Assembly: GCA_000727475.1 (NCBI GenBank)
Contig: KL647293.1
Location: forward strand, 3,530,724-3,594,723
Reading direction: 5' to 3'
DNA length: 64,000 nucleotides
Source: Sarcocystis neurona
Taxonomy: Eukaryota > Apicomplexa > Conoidasida > Eucoccidiorida > Sarcocystidae
The notes below the pieces were generated by a model. The model did no database searches. It worked only from the letters and a program-made list of their open reading frames with translations, and was not told where the DNA came from. Every line of letters begins with the position of its first letter. The first letter of the stretch is position 1. This document shows positions 1-12,885 of this stretch, one piece after another. A program made the translations under genes and the position numbers.

Positions 1-26
1 CCTCCCTCGCACGTGTCGCCTCTCTG

Positions 27-58
<32 letters not shown>

Positions 59-1956
59 CGTATGTATATATTGGTGCAAGCGCATGCGGATATTGAGCAT
101 GGTGGTTAGTCGTGAAATGTGCAAAGCCAACACGAGAAACTGTTTGCACTAGGCCCAAACAGCTACACAGATAAGCAGACTCTATACGCAGAGCTACTTT
201 TTACTGCGTCTCTCTCTCTCTTTGTCCCTTCATATGCATGTCTCCCTGCACACGCAGACACATAAATAGAGACGTGGCTGTCCCACGCTTGTCAGACCTT
301 AGGCTTTAATTAAGCTTCCCATACACCAGTGTTGACACTTATACGTATGAATACATATACACATACATACGTGCGGCACAGCCTATAATTTAGTCGATCT
401 TCCTACACACATATCTTGATACTTCCACGTATACGCCTATATATGTGTATCTAGACACACGCAGATATACACGTGCGTGTTCAGGTGCATCGGGGTAAGC
501 CAGTACTGCACAGAGAACCCCGGGCGCTGCTGCAGCAGAAAACTTTACACAGCCCTACCTCCGAGAACGCAGAAATTCGCTGCTGCTCGTAGGGCAGGAG
601 GAAAGTGTTGCGATGACGACGGTAGAGGAAGTAGAAGTACGCGACTCTGCAGGAAGGAGATCCCCAGCAGCAAATCGGCCTCACAGACGTCAGAAGATTT
701 GCAGAACACTCGGGAGAAAAGACACGCGTGTGCACCTTCCGACCCGCAAGCCACCGAAGACAGCGCGGCTCCAAACAAAATTTTGGCAAGTAGACATGTC
801 CAAATTTAGAAGTAGTTGCGCCGGAAGAAAACAGGCGTACGTGTTCGTTTTCTGCGTCAGTTGAGTGGAGAATGTGAACGTGTGTTCCCAGGTTTACGCA
901 TAGACGCATGCGGAGACGCGGTCAAACAATCGACTCGGGTACGCAGACAGAGATGACCGGGAAAAACAAAGAAAGAGAAGGAAAAGAAGAGGGTGAAGAC
1001 AGAAAGACAAGGCGTCAGTCAGCACACGTGTTTGAGAGAGAAAGGGGCAAACAGCGAAGAAAACGCAGCGGACGAATCAGACAGAGAGACACCCAGAAGC
1101 ACAGAGGAAAAGAGAGAAGACGACGGTATGGACGCGTACACGGAGAAAGACACAGAGAGAGACAGATAGAGAGGAAAATAATATATCGAATTATGCATAC
1201 ACATGTGGAGGGACACAGACAGAGTGAAACGAGAGAGTTTCACTGCACGTATATACGTCTGTATGGAGAAATTGTAGGCAGGAAAAAGATACGGGAAGGC
1301 AGAGGAATACATGCGAACTCTTCTTTCTTGACGCCCTTCCCCCTTGCGTAGGAGGGCGCGCAGCAGGAAGTCCCACGCAGAAAAGTCCACTGGTGTGTGG
1401 ATTCCTTTCTTTTACGTAGAAGGCCTTAGTTGAGAGGGAAGAAATTTGCCGAGTCCTACGCAGAGAATGCGCGCTACACATCGAAACGAGAGCATACAGG
1501 TATCTGCGGCAGCGGGCTGCCCCGTCCTACATGCAGTTCTTCTTCGGCGGAAATGGGAGAGGGACGTGAACAGGGAGAAAGGAAGGAACTCTGCAGCAGT
1601 GTGCCTGGCACGCCTGCTTCCTTAGAGAGACACAAACAGCAACCCTGGAGCTTCGTCTCCTGCCGGCCATCAAGTGCGCCTTTTTCTCTGTCTTTCTACA
1701 CATATACTTGTATCTACAGACGTGTGTTCATGTATTCGTCAACGTAGATACGTAAATGTGTACATATATATATATATATACATATGTGCATGTGTATGTT
1801 CATGTATACGTCTGTATAGATACGCGTATGTCTGCAGCGGATTCAAGCTGGACGTGAGGCATGCATTTGACAGACTGTCAATAGCTACGTAGAAAAATTT
1901 CTCAACAGACATCAAAACTGTCGCTTGCTGTGAGGCATCCTTGGTGCCCGACGTAC

Positions 1957-1992
<36 letters not shown>

Positions 1993-4900
1993 GTGTACGC
2001 TTATAGGGGAAAGCACACGACGACTAAAAGAAGCACCAGTCGGCGCGCGTTTTCCCCCAACGTGCATGAAATTGACACACGTAGCGGATATCACACCCGC
2101 TGCTTGTTGTTGCTACGCATGCGGAGCCCATGTTAAAAAGAAGAACCTGCCAAAACGTGTCGGGTGTCTTGACAGCAACAGACGTGCTCCCCCTCACGCA
2201 CTTGTCGATAGACATGCGAGACTTGTAGTGCACACAAACCTACATATATATATATATATATGAAGGCGGAAATGCAGGGGACAGACTGGAGACAAATCCT
2301 ACATGTATACATATGTGTATGTGTGTGAGGGAGGAAACGCAGGGGATAGAATAAATATCAGCTGTACGAGTAGATATGCACGAATGCATATATATGCATG
2401 TTCGAACACTTTCACTACATATCTCAGATGACAGAAACCTCATTCATCCCACCCTAGTGCAGCTACGAAAGACTCTGTGTGTGTGTTTGTGAAATGCTAG
2501 ATCTGGTGTACTTGGGAGCTAGAAGAAAAAATCGTTACTAAGCGCCAGGGAGCCCTGGTTGAAGATACACTCTGTCTGTGTATGTGTATATTTTTAGATC
2601 TCCACAGAAAGCAGATTGCTGCGCGACCAGCGCCGGAAGAAAAGGAAAAGATCAGGCGCAAAAAAGAGCCTTGCGGGTGTCGAAGAAAAGCCGAAGGCCC
2701 AGGGGTGGTGAAAAGAAGCGACAACGAGGTCATGAAATGCCATGGAAGTGTACATACAGCACCGTAGGGAACGACGCCGATGGAGTGGAAGCGACGTAGG
2801 CCGTGGTACATTCTGTAGGACGAACTTTTAAATGTGTAAGTGTTTGTGCAGGAGAGCGCACTAGCTGCCATTAAATGTCGTCAAAGTGTGTATACAGATT
2901 TATATACATATATATATATACATACGTACACATACGTATATATATAAACATGTATGTGTATATGTGTCTAGGCGACGAGGGGAAAACTGAGAAAAAGGGA
3001 AGCAGAAAGAGTGGACGTGTGCATATACACGGGCTAAAGTAAACGAGATGAATAAACACAGGAGGATGTACACACATGGAGACACACATCTGAGATAATG
3101 GCTCTTTTGAGCACCAGGATACTCCTATCTATTGATCAGCCACCCAAGCGTGTTAAATGTATAGATACCGAGGCACACACACGTACATCTGCATGCATCT
3201 CTGCTGCCAGTCCACAGCAGCCTTATTACGCAGAGTCCCAACAGGTGCCGACTTCTGTGGCACACCTACCCCATAGCAGTGCTGCAGAGAAACGCAGCTT
3301 TAGACGGGAAAATTTGACTCGTGCAGAGCCCGTCCTCCGCAGCCGCTGCACACGGCCTGTCTCTCTGTGCCGTTTGTGGTGGAAGAGGAGTGGTCCTTGC
3401 GTATTGACTCTGCTTCAAAGGCGACGCATTTGTAGCGCTACAGCTTGAAGTGCGCGGCTGCTGCCACCTTGGGGCACTTTGTGAAGATTCGATCCGCCGA
3501 AAATTATCATCTTTCCTCCGCTCTGCTCCGGCTGCAGTGAGATTGTTTGTTTCCTCCATTGCTCCTGCTGTGCGGACCCAGTGGCGGCGTGGAGACTACT
3601 GTATCTGCATCGTTCTTTTTAAAGAGATACACGTACACAAGCATAATAGCTCTTTGCGTACATAGAGTCGGGTATAGTACCACAGTTGCATATGCCCCTC
3701 GGCAGATGTGTAAAGAAGATAAACCCGCTAATTCCGTGACTGCCCTCACGACAGCCGCAGCTACACGAGTGTGAAAATGACACGTTGTTCCACTGAAGTA
3801 GCAGAGAATCAGGAACAAAGACTTCGAGAACATGGTAAGAAAAAAGAGGGAAGGTTGCGCAAAAGGACGGGTGCGAGGACGGGAAGTAGTGTCGGTGGAG
3901 GACGTCTCAAACGACGCAGTAGGAGAGATACTAGTACAAAGGGTAAGCGTCTTAAAAGGAGCGCTGGAATGAGACCGGTGCAGGTGACATAATACCCCTA
4001 TAACGACAAAATGGCAAGGCGAAGCTCTGTCACGCAGCATCCAGCCAACGGATGCCTCCTCGATCTGATTTCACCTGGTCAAAGATGGACGATGAGAGAG
4101 CCGTAATGACCAGACTCTAGAGTTCCTGCTTGACTAGCGTCTGTGCGCGGAGGAGGGGGGAAACAGCCGTGGTAGAAGACGACGCATGAAGCAGGAGTGA
4201 TTGTGCGGATGCTGAAGAGAACGAAAACGGAACAAAGGACGGCGTCAACGGGCAGACCAGTGAGGACGCGGAGGGCTTACACGAAAGAAACCTCGAAGAT
4301 AATAATCGTACAGGAACGGTCCTAAGGGGTCACATGCACTTGCGAAGTGACAAATGAAATAGATTTACATTTGTTCTGCGGAGACGCATCAAAGAGCAAG
4401 CACATACGCAGCTAGCCGTCCAAAACGAAAACACACAATGCGTACGTACACCCTTCTTTTGTACAAATGCCCGTGTTTAGCTGGGACTCTGAGGCTAAAA
4501 GGATGAGGTCGAATGGAAACGCGTACGTACTCAAAGAAGGCAGAAGTGCCTGTTCTTCGCTGACGTTGAATCGTGCTGTGTAAGGTGCACGGTCGTGTGG
4601 ACGTTAACGAGGCCTGATACAACTGATGTGCCAGGTGTAAACTGGACGCTTCAAAGTTACAGAAGCGCGAACTGTGTGGACACCATAGTGGTACAGAAGA
4701 CATACAAGTGCGTACGTTTCAGTATATTGTACCCGTGAATTAATCCGTTGCCGAAGCCTTCTTCCGAAGGCAACTGGTGAGAAACGCGCTGTACGTTCAG
4801 CTTCAACAGCTAGCTCACTCGCTAGAGTGTCCCCGGTGTGCGAACGAGTTACTTCGGGGAAGACGGTAATCACCCGTGCGAAAGGCGAAAAACAATAAGG

Positions 4901-7900
4901 TGATGTGTAACTTTCTTAGAGAAGGTGACAGCTGTTGCAATTCATCGGTGAAGAAAATTCGAGGAAGTCAAAAATCTCTGAACACGAAGAAATAGGTGCG
5001 TCCGCGACAACGGCTGGAAAAAGCCGGGCTCCGCTGTCGACGGCGATAGGAGGAAGGCGCGCATAAGCGGGGAAAGAGAGAGTCGTGAATGACGCTCACC
5101 GGATGGGAATGGATTACGAGTTTATGGGTTGGTACAACCAACGGAAACGCCACAGCTCATATCGTAGACCAGTCGATGTGAGGGCAGCCATCACCAGGAC
5201 ACTTAGAACAACATGCAAAAAGAGTTCGTGGAGTAACTGAAAGCGTACGAAAGACAGGGTGAACATGGCATTAAGGAAGACAGCAGCATGTAAGTAGAAG
5301 CAAAGAAGTGCTGGACGCCGACGACGCGTCGTTTGACTTGAAGCTTTGTTGCCCTGCGGCAGAGGTAGGTCGTCTCAGCCGCGGCTCAGCCGTCTTCTCA
5401 AGACAATCGAAGCAGTTCGTCGCTATCTGCTACGACGGACCCGTAGACACAAGTCGTCTGAAAGCATCCCCTGCATTCAATCTCACTGATTAAACACATG
5501 GGCGGGTCATTTGTGTCCGTGGACAGTCTCTTTTTTTTTATGGCCGAAATACCGTGAACAGCGCTGTTTGTGTGTACTGTCGTCTCGAGGGTTTCCTCGT
5601 CGTAACGTACCAGCACAGCAAGGCGGGTCAGAGGAATCAGCCTGTAGATCGTTTGCATGAAGTTAGAATTCCCACGCTTGAAAGTCTCCGCACTGCACTG
5701 TGACGCAAGCTTGCGTGTTTCGAGACAAAGCACCACAATCCCTATTCCGCGTTACAACTGAAGGTGCGCGTACACGCTGAAGTTCCACAACGACGTACGA
5801 CGCCCAGCATAAATCTTAATGCATTGGTATTGCAGATAGACTGTGTCTGCGCTGATAGAAGGCTGCGTAGAGCACTGTTTACTCTCTCAGTAAGATAGCC
5901 ACAAACAGAGGAAGACTAACTGAAGCTTTTCCTGCGCACGTGAGCGAGGTAAAGCAGCACGTGACTCTCTTTGGAATACTGGACACAGCACCATTGGACG
6001 GCTTAAGGTGAACAATGTTGCCATCAAGGCAAAGTACGGCAGCCGCGTTCGGAAGAGACAACCTCTTAGAATGTGGCTAGCATAAGGAATCCCTGTTGAC
6101 ATCACAGAGTGGCCTTCCGAGAGAGAGCCGCTGAAGCCCCACGCTAGCAGAGGTTTTCCTTCGTGTCTCCGTAATCCCCCCTCTGTTATCCGGCGGGTCC
6201 CTGTAAGCTTTAACATTACAAAGGAACCGCTCGGAGGCGTACGTCCTACTTGAGGGGGGAAACCGCGCTTGCCGACTAGTGCTACGACATACATATAATA
6301 GTACCGTACCCCCCTACGATCTCTTTCTCTCTCTCTCTCTCTACATATATATATATATATATATACACCTACATATACGCGTCTTCAATCACGACCGACC
6401 GTTTCTTTGTTGAATATTCATGCAGCACCTACCACCAAGTGCACAGTTGTAGGAAGATCTGTCCTAGTTGATATTCCTACGTGATTCATTATTCGAACGA
6501 ATGCCTTCCACGAAATTCAGGCCCCGAACCACTTTATAATTCGTTGCGATAGTAAAAACCTCAACTGGCGATAGTAGAAGGAATATCAGGGCTCTTCGGG
6601 GATTCCAAAAAAGTCTATGCTGAAATGGAGTGAACTGGGATTTTTTGAAAAAAGCTATGAAAGCTACACGTAAAACATGAGAAGTCTCCTGTTTTCTGTG
6701 TCCATTTGCCTTTTGTCGGCAGCAACCAGCTGTCAATGAAGAGAATACTTTTCCCGACTAAAGCTGAAGTTTCTTCACAGTCACCAACAAAAGATTATTG
6801 TTCACTTGTGTCATACCGTCTTCTGTCTTATTCCCTCCGTTACTGTATCGAGCCATGTTGATGTGCGTACATTTGCGGTGACGTGAGTGTGTGATTTCAG
6901 GAAATAATAAACTTCCTACTTCTCTTCCCTCTTCTCAGCAGTAGCTTTTATATACTCACCAAAATGAGAGATCTTGTTTCAAATACACACCAGCAGATTA
7001 ATTTTTGATTCTCGTACGAAGCAATAGTATTATAGCGACGAAGGAGGACATTTAGCGATCTGCACCAGTGGAAAAGTCAGACACGAACCACGCCGTTTTA
7101 TACGGTAAAGAACCTCTACTGAGTTGTGTACCGGCAGAAGGATTACAGACTTACTTGGACAACCCTACATCTTCGCAACGCTGATCAGCGATAACAACCA
7201 ACACGAGGAATAACATACGTGTACCGCTCTGTTTTAGGTATTTCTACAGGGAGTTGAGGGCGCTTAGGTTGTTCAGAAGAACGGACAGGGCTGCAGTCGG
7301 AGGTTGAAGTGAGCATTGATCTGCCGCGGTTTAATTGTCGGTCGTCTACTGCTCGCTTTGATTCTGCATACACATGCTCTGCTATCCGGACCTGTAGTGA
7401 CAACAAACTTTTAGGTAATTACACATGGATACACTGATACATACACTCTTTCGGAAGTGTGCTACCGATTGTTTTTATAAGAACGTGGCGAACGAGGGAA
7501 TGAAATTCCAGACACACATATGCCTGTGCATACAGAGCAGCACCACCGAGCAGCCGACGTGCGCCAGTCTAGCAGTGTACCAGTGCACACGAGGACGACT
7601 CGGTGCGTATACACACTGATACGTGTGTAAACGCACACCGGAGATGAGGTACATATACACTCAATTTGAATTCATCAAGGACGGGTACACAAACAGCTAA
7701 AGTGGAACGTGAGTAGCTGGAGAGGTGTAAATGATACCTGGCAAGATCCTGTTGCACGTATTTCTGATTGCCTCTGACAATGAGGAATTCAACTGGCATC
7801 TTTTTACATCGCCGTAATACATATGCTTTACTTGAAGGAATAACGTGATTCACAGGCGATACGTTATGTGCGTATACGTGCATTGAGGCCTTCGGCTGAA
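1..7900. other. Left flank without a recognisable gene
   Basis: TA microsatellites lie at 31-57, 1761-1780, 1959-1988, 2242-2260, 2888-2945 and 6344-6364. A plus-strand purine-rich stretch (about 950-1180) produces a spurious Arg/Glu/Lys ORF. From about 3.1 to 7.9 kb the sequence is largely repeat-free and unique, but every ORF is under about 180 codons and none shows a family motif. Unrecognised exons of a gene extending past the left edge cannot be excluded. Confidence 0.6.
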
Positions 7901-8002
7901 ACACGATGAGAACTGAAACTTGGCGCCAAATCCACTTATTTGTAGGGAAATGTGGGCAAACACAAAGACAAAGATATATGTATATGTGTATATGTATATA
8001 GA

Positions 8003-8216
8003 TACATATATCTTATATATATGCATATAGCTTATATATAGACATATATCTTAGATATATACATATATCTTAGATGTATACATATATCTTAGATATATAC
8101 ATATATCTTAAAAATATAAATATATCTTAAAAATATAAATATATCTTAAATATATATAAATATATCTTAAATATATACATATGTCTCATATATGTATATA
8201 CAAATATCTTAAATAC
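8003..8216. repeat. AT-rich minisatellite, unit about 20 bp
   Basis: About ten degenerate copies of a unit like ACATATATCTTAGATATAT occur head to tail. The later copies drift to AAATATATCTTAAAAATAT. Confidence 0.85.
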
Positions 8217-8587
8217 ATACATATTTATACGAATGTATATATGTGTCTAAACGTATATACATTCGCAGGCCCGGCTGCAACAGCGTCGACGGACCAAGAA
8301 GAATAAAGTTCATCACGGGACCGCGTTGCCTCTATGAGCAGCTACACAAATATATGTGCGCACATACGTAAACAATTTTCCATATGCATATATCATAGTC
8401 AGTGTCTTGAGTTCACTCAGAACGCTGTACTTGTTCCCGGCATTGGCTTGCACTATGGAGCTAATACGTACATTTCAGAAGTGGATGTTTTTCTGGAGAG
8501 CTCTACGAGTTCCGTTGTCTCCGTACTAGTCTCTCTTACTTTCACGCAGAATCGATTTACGTGATACAATCCGTGTTTTACCAACGC

Positions 8588-8890
8588 TCACTTTCTCGTG
8601 CACTTCATTTTTCCCCAAAAATGCTTCGCCCTTTTTTGTCTTAGGCGAGATGCAGCAGAACCAGCATTCACAGCAGCAGCATTGGAAGCGGCAGCAGTCC
8701 CAATGTTGGGAGGAATCGATGTGGTAGTAGTAGTGGTAGGAGCACTAGAGGTGAGGGGAACAATGGGTGCCACCGAACAGCCCTTTTGCATATCATTCCA
8801 AGGTCCCCTTTCAAGGTTGCTTTCTTGCGCGCTGTAGAAGTACGCGTACCCATCTTTAGTTGTCAAGGGAAGCCGCATCACATATGACAT
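8588..8890 (-). CDS. Hypothetical ORF with WW-like stretch
   Basis: This 100-codon frame has a true ATG at 8890 and a stop just upstream of it. It contains TTKDGYAYFYSAQE, resembling the middle strands of a WW domain (T-x-D-G-x-x-Y-F), but both signature tryptophans are out of place or absent. It is followed by a run of six Thr and an Ala/Asn-rich tail. It may be an exon of an unrecognised gene or a decayed fragment. Confidence 0.25.
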   Translation of the reverse strand: MSYVMRLPLTTKDGYAYFYSAQESNLERGPWNDMQKGCSVAPIVPLTSSAPTTTTTTSIPPNIGTAAASNAAAVNAGSAASRLRQKRAKHFWGKMKCTRK

Positions 8891-9264
8891 ACACTCATAT
8901 GTGTGAAACGACAGGTTAGCGCGAGTGGAGCATGTTACCCTCTAAGATGATTGAGCGCATATTCGGTCATGTTGCTCAGTGAGAGGAGCGCATCTGCCGT
9001 TTCACGTGAATGCGCACACGCAGCGCGTGCGCTCAGCTGTACAGGTGAGCAGAGCCATGCTGCAACTCAAAAATGTGTTAACTGTCAGGTAGCCATCATT
9101 ACGGAGTAAGCTATATGCAGTTTCAGGAGCTTTTTGAAAGAACTGTACGCTGCTACCCTACAGTATTGGTAGGCTACAGTATCTTGGCCCCGCGCCCTGC
9201 ATGTTGCACTCGTCACATTGTCACGTTCAGTATCTCCGTGCGGCTAGGGCAGGACGAATAATAT

Positions 9265-9603
9265 TTGTATTGTGGCTTGCTGTTGTGGTTCCGACAAGTG
9301 AATAGTAATGAGGGCCCACTGCACAAATGTCTGATCAACTGCGAGGGACACGCATGCAAGTGTGGACAGTACTTCCTTCACTCTTTCAATCTTACAAGGC
9401 TAGCTTGGGTGTGTGGGCTTAGCGTGAAGCTTTTAGCGAGCAGATTCCTTTCAGGCGAGAGCATGTGCGGGAAGGCCACCTGGTGTGGACAATGTTACGA
9501 AGGGTACCGGCCACGCCACGTCTGCGGGAGTAGCTGTGAACTGTTCAGCTGCCGCTTCTCTACACACTTTCAGTGGTGTTTGAACAAGATCTTCACCTGC
9601 TGA
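9265..9603 (+). CDS. Hypothetical cysteine-rich ORF
   Basis: A 112-codon frame has 14 cysteines, clustered as CGKATWCGQCYEGYRPRHVC and then GSSCELFSC. There is no ATG at its 5' end, so it would have to be an exon or begin at an internal Met. The spacing resembles a small disulfide-rich domain but fits no family I can name. Confidence 0.2.
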   Translation: MYCGLLLWFRQVNSNEGPLHKCLINCEGHACKCGQYFLHSFNLTRLAWVCGLSVKLLASRFLSGESMCGKATWCGQCYEGYRPRHVCGSSCELFSCRFSTHFQWCLNKIFTC

Positions 9604-10242
9604 ATAAGATCAAGAACTTCGTGTCTTGTATCAATTCTTAGAGGGAACTTCGCGTGTCTAACGTAAGTACGTTTTAGGTAACAGCAGGCTTGTGATGCCG
9701 TTGGACGTTCTGGGGGCGCGTACTGCGTGCGATTGTAGTACACAGGACCTGCAGTCTAAGCACTTGGCGACCGCGTACAAATCATTGTTGTGGCCTTACC
9801 GGGTGCCACCATAGGACTGGGTAGAGTGTGTGCAACTAAGAGAGGTACTTACCTGCAGGTAGTGTCTCTACGCATGTATACGTCATTGACAAAAAGGTAT
9901 TCATATTCGAGAGTGGTCCGCAACTGTACATGAGAGTTGGAATGTGCTCGCTCAGCGGTTCCTACTACGTTGATTACGAAATGGTACTGTGGCACGCGGC
10001 GCCTCGGAGCCGGCGCATGTTCTCAACGCGTGAAATATTATACGTTGTGCGGCGTCTCTTGCAGTACAACCCAGGGACGCATCCGCTGATGCGACAAAGA
10101 GCACGCATTCACGATCCTTTTTAGCTTCCTCTCACAAATTATCGTATGACAGTTAAGGACCGCTGTGGAAACGCAGCACGAAGGCAAAGTTCACCTTCAG
10201 AACCCTCGTCCGGCCCCTGCTACAGCTGCGCATACCTATACA

Positions 10243-10274
<32 letters not shown>

Positions 10275-10657
10275 CATATATATATACATATATGCATATA
10301 TGACGTCGGCGTGTATGCACTGAGGACCACTGTGAAACAACAACACCAGCAAGCAATACCGTTTTACAAATCTTAACACGCCCTGCTTCACCCACATGCA
10401 TACAGGTAAAAACATATCTATCTCCGACGTAGGTAGACGGACAGCGTCCTCTTTCCATTAACACAGGCGTGTGTGTATGGCCGTAAATGTTTACGGCAAA
10501 ACACATTGCAAATCCACCTCCCAAGACGACCAGCATTGGTACGCCATGTGTGTGTAAAGGAGTACTACTCCAGGTACTGTGACCTCGTGTTAGACACGCG
10601 ACATTCGCTGGACATAAACATCAAACCGGAGCTCCATCCTGACTCCGAAGCTACGAC

Positions 10658-11062
10658 ATGTTACAACTTGTACTAAAAAAAAATTACAACAGGTTCTTCA
10701 CTCGGAGGCAGTCGGTCAACTTGACTGGCCTCCTTTTACAAGCGCTGTACGCTGAAGACAACTTCCAGAGATCAACCACGCAGCCGCGACTTCCTACGTC
10801 GGGAAGGCCACTGCGAACATTCATGGAAAGACGACACCGTCATCGTGTGCACGCCATTTGTCACATAAAGCAAGCTACTGATGTGCACGCGCCACATGCT
10901 CGAAGTAGATTTCAGAATTCAAACCCGCAAATCCAGTGTCCCTTCCCTCCAGAGCACTTTCCGTCTCAAGTCCCGCACTGTTCCGTGAAAATAGACGGAC
11001 ACTCATATGCCCGCGGTACGTCGCCTGTGGTGGGTTACTCACGGAAAGGCGCCGCATCCTAG
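10658..11062 (+). CDS. Hypothetical ORF of 134 codons
   Basis: An ATG-initiated frame in a repeat-poor stretch, rich in Arg, His, Ser and Pro. No motif was recognised and there is no support beyond length. Confidence 0.15.
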   Translation: MLQLVLKKNYNRFFTRRQSVNLTGLLLQALYAEDNFQRSTTQPRLPTSGRPLRTFMERRHRHRVHAICHIKQATDVHAPHARSRFQNSNPQIQCPFPPEHFPSQVPHCSVKIDGHSYARGTSPVVGYSRKGAAS

Positions 11063-11359
11063 GAGCAGGTTTCGTAGATCGAGCTCGCTCGCTGAGGTCC
11101 TCTTTTTGAGAAAACCGATTTAAAAGTCATTCACTGTAGAAAAGCCTGTGACAAAAGAAAGCTGTAGAGCTTTTCCGCCGTTGCAACTCCTCGCCTCACG
11201 CGATTACGTCCCGCGTGAGGAGTGCGCCTTTCAGCATTGAGCCTAAATTCCACGTAGTGACATGAAATTTAGTGCCCTTTCCTATTGTCAATGGCGTGCT
11301 ACCAAAAATTCTCAAAAAGCCCTACTAATGGAACGCCCCCATCTGAAGTAGCTTGTCAG

Positions 11360-11599
11360 AAACTGGCGCCTTTCAGTACCAGACGCCTTCTCTCCTACCA
11401 TCTGAGTTTGTGCCTTCCTACGGTGTTGTACGGGATTGTCGCAGTATGACGCAATTTTTCAGTCATTCACGTAGTGCACAGCTTGGCTACCGTAACCTGC
11501 GCGCTCAACTCTGCCTGTTAGTCTGCGACCCACATAAGAGAAAAGAGCTCATGGACAGTGCACGAACAACCCCAGCGGTTCGCCCTTGCTTCGGAACCG
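11360..11599 (+). CDS. Candidate internal exon, unknown protein
   Basis: Eighty open codons sit between an AG (CTTGTCAG) and a strong donor (CCG/GTAAGG). The content is complex (LGYRNLRAQLCLLVCDPHKR) with no repeats. No partner exons or family were recognised. Confidence 0.22.
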
Positions 11600-12720
11600 G
11601 TAAGGAAGACAGTCGAATCTCCTCAGGTTACAATCTCCCCCTAGGCACTTCACGTGAAAAGTAAGACAAAAACATACCTAGTGAAAACAACGGCAGCTGT
11701 CTGGAGTCAGCAGCTTACCTTATAATACTCTGGTTCTTTTGTATTGTACAGACAATGGCCCGCGTGCACAAAGAGGAAAAACCGTACCACAATTTGGTTA
11801 GGTACTGTCGCCTACTAGAGTTGGTACTCGTAAAAACCTCGGAAGCGGGGAGACGTTGAGTAACTACACACTTCACAAGAGACCAAGTATATCTCAAAAC
11901 GCTGCCACAGGCGGCGAGGTCCGCGCGTGAAAACAATCCGCACACTGCATACCGCAGTCAAAACAGCAGCACATAAGTAAGCTAGCGGACAAAGTGACAC
12001 ACAACTATACGTAAACAAAGCGATACAGAACAGAGCCCACACCTACTGTAACACTGCGATGTATTTACCTACTGCTCAAATATGTCAGACTCAGCACAGT
12101 GAGGGACACGCAGCGGCCAGCGTTCTCCCTTCCAAGCAGTTTGCCGCTGCTGCCGCATCAACCTCCAGTGCACATAACACGATGTGCCTCGGGGGCAATT
12201 GCCGATCATTCACAAGCTAGCTCATTACTGCGCAGTTATTGAAGCAAAAACTCATGTTTCAAACATAGCGCGCAGTACCTTTGTAGCTGGTGTGCCCGCT
12301 TCTCTCTCTCCCTACGTCGTGCACCAATTTACTCCGAGCAGCATCGCAGTCTCCGCATGCGCGCGTCTTCTTTTCGACGTTGTGGTCCTGCAGAACTCCT
12401 TTTATCCGCAAAAATGTACCTCAATCTCGTGCTGCATCAACCGTACGTCAGCTTCCTCCGTGTGCTGAAGTTCAGTTTAAGGTATCTGGTAGACGTGAGC
12501 TGGACACACATCGGCTGCAGTTGATCCGCACCGTCACTCCCATATGCGGCAGCTACTGCAGCGCTGGTCGCAGCAGCGAACGAGTGGAAATCGAATTTTT
12601 CCCGTACGCCCACAAAACCCCGGGGAGTACATCTCACTGTACGGGCAGATACAATCAGTCGTGGACAGCTCCTGCATTCGAAAATATGTGTCGAAAGAGG
12701 AACAGTGTTCTATTCACTTT

Positions 12721-12885
12721 CTAGTTGGCCAGACCGAGATTCTCTACTCGCTGCCGCTCCCTGGAGCGCCATTCCTCCGTGTTATTATTCAGGTTTGCCA
12801 AACACGTCTTCGCTACTTCTCCCGTTTCGGATGTTTCACTCTGTAGTTGCATGTTTTCCACCCCTTCCATCTCGACGAAAAGAGG
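12721..12885 (-). CDS. PDE last exon: PLF motif and C-terminus
   Basis: Acceptor TGATGTCGCAG, then PLFVEMEGVENMQLQ, a charged stretch, and CLANLNNNTEEWRS before a TAG stop at 12721. The P-L-[FW] start and the N-x(4)-W helix end match the last helix of PDE domains, and phase 0 matches the previous exon. A plus-strand open frame overlaps it (12544-12846) but lacks family similarity. Confidence 0.85.
   Translation of the reverse strand, partial: PLFVEMEGVENMQLQSETSETGEVAKTCLANLNNNTEEWRSRERQRVENLGLAN

Larger units (their letters stand above)
8900..12720. other. Sequence 3' of the PDE gene, no named gene
   Basis: This is repeat-poor sequence between the PDE stop codon and the WW-like ORF. Apart from the weak candidates at 9265, 10658 and 11360 and a TA run at 10232-10268, nothing is supportable. 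It should contain the PDE 3' UTR immediately left of 12721. Confidence 0.5.

Noticed and set aside
908..1351. 147-codon Arg/Lys/Glu-rich plus-strand ORF
   Set aside because: It is produced by a purine-rich (GA) tract that removes stop codons; the reverse frame is equally open and there is no motif.
1674..2263. ORFs encoding long YIYIYI or HIHIHI stretches here and at many other places
   Set aside because: They are direct translations of TA and CATA microsatellites and appear in several frames on both strands.
12544..12846. 100-codon plus-strand ORF overlapping the PDE 3' end
   Set aside because: It is antisense to the last PDE exon, which has better family, phase and splice support.
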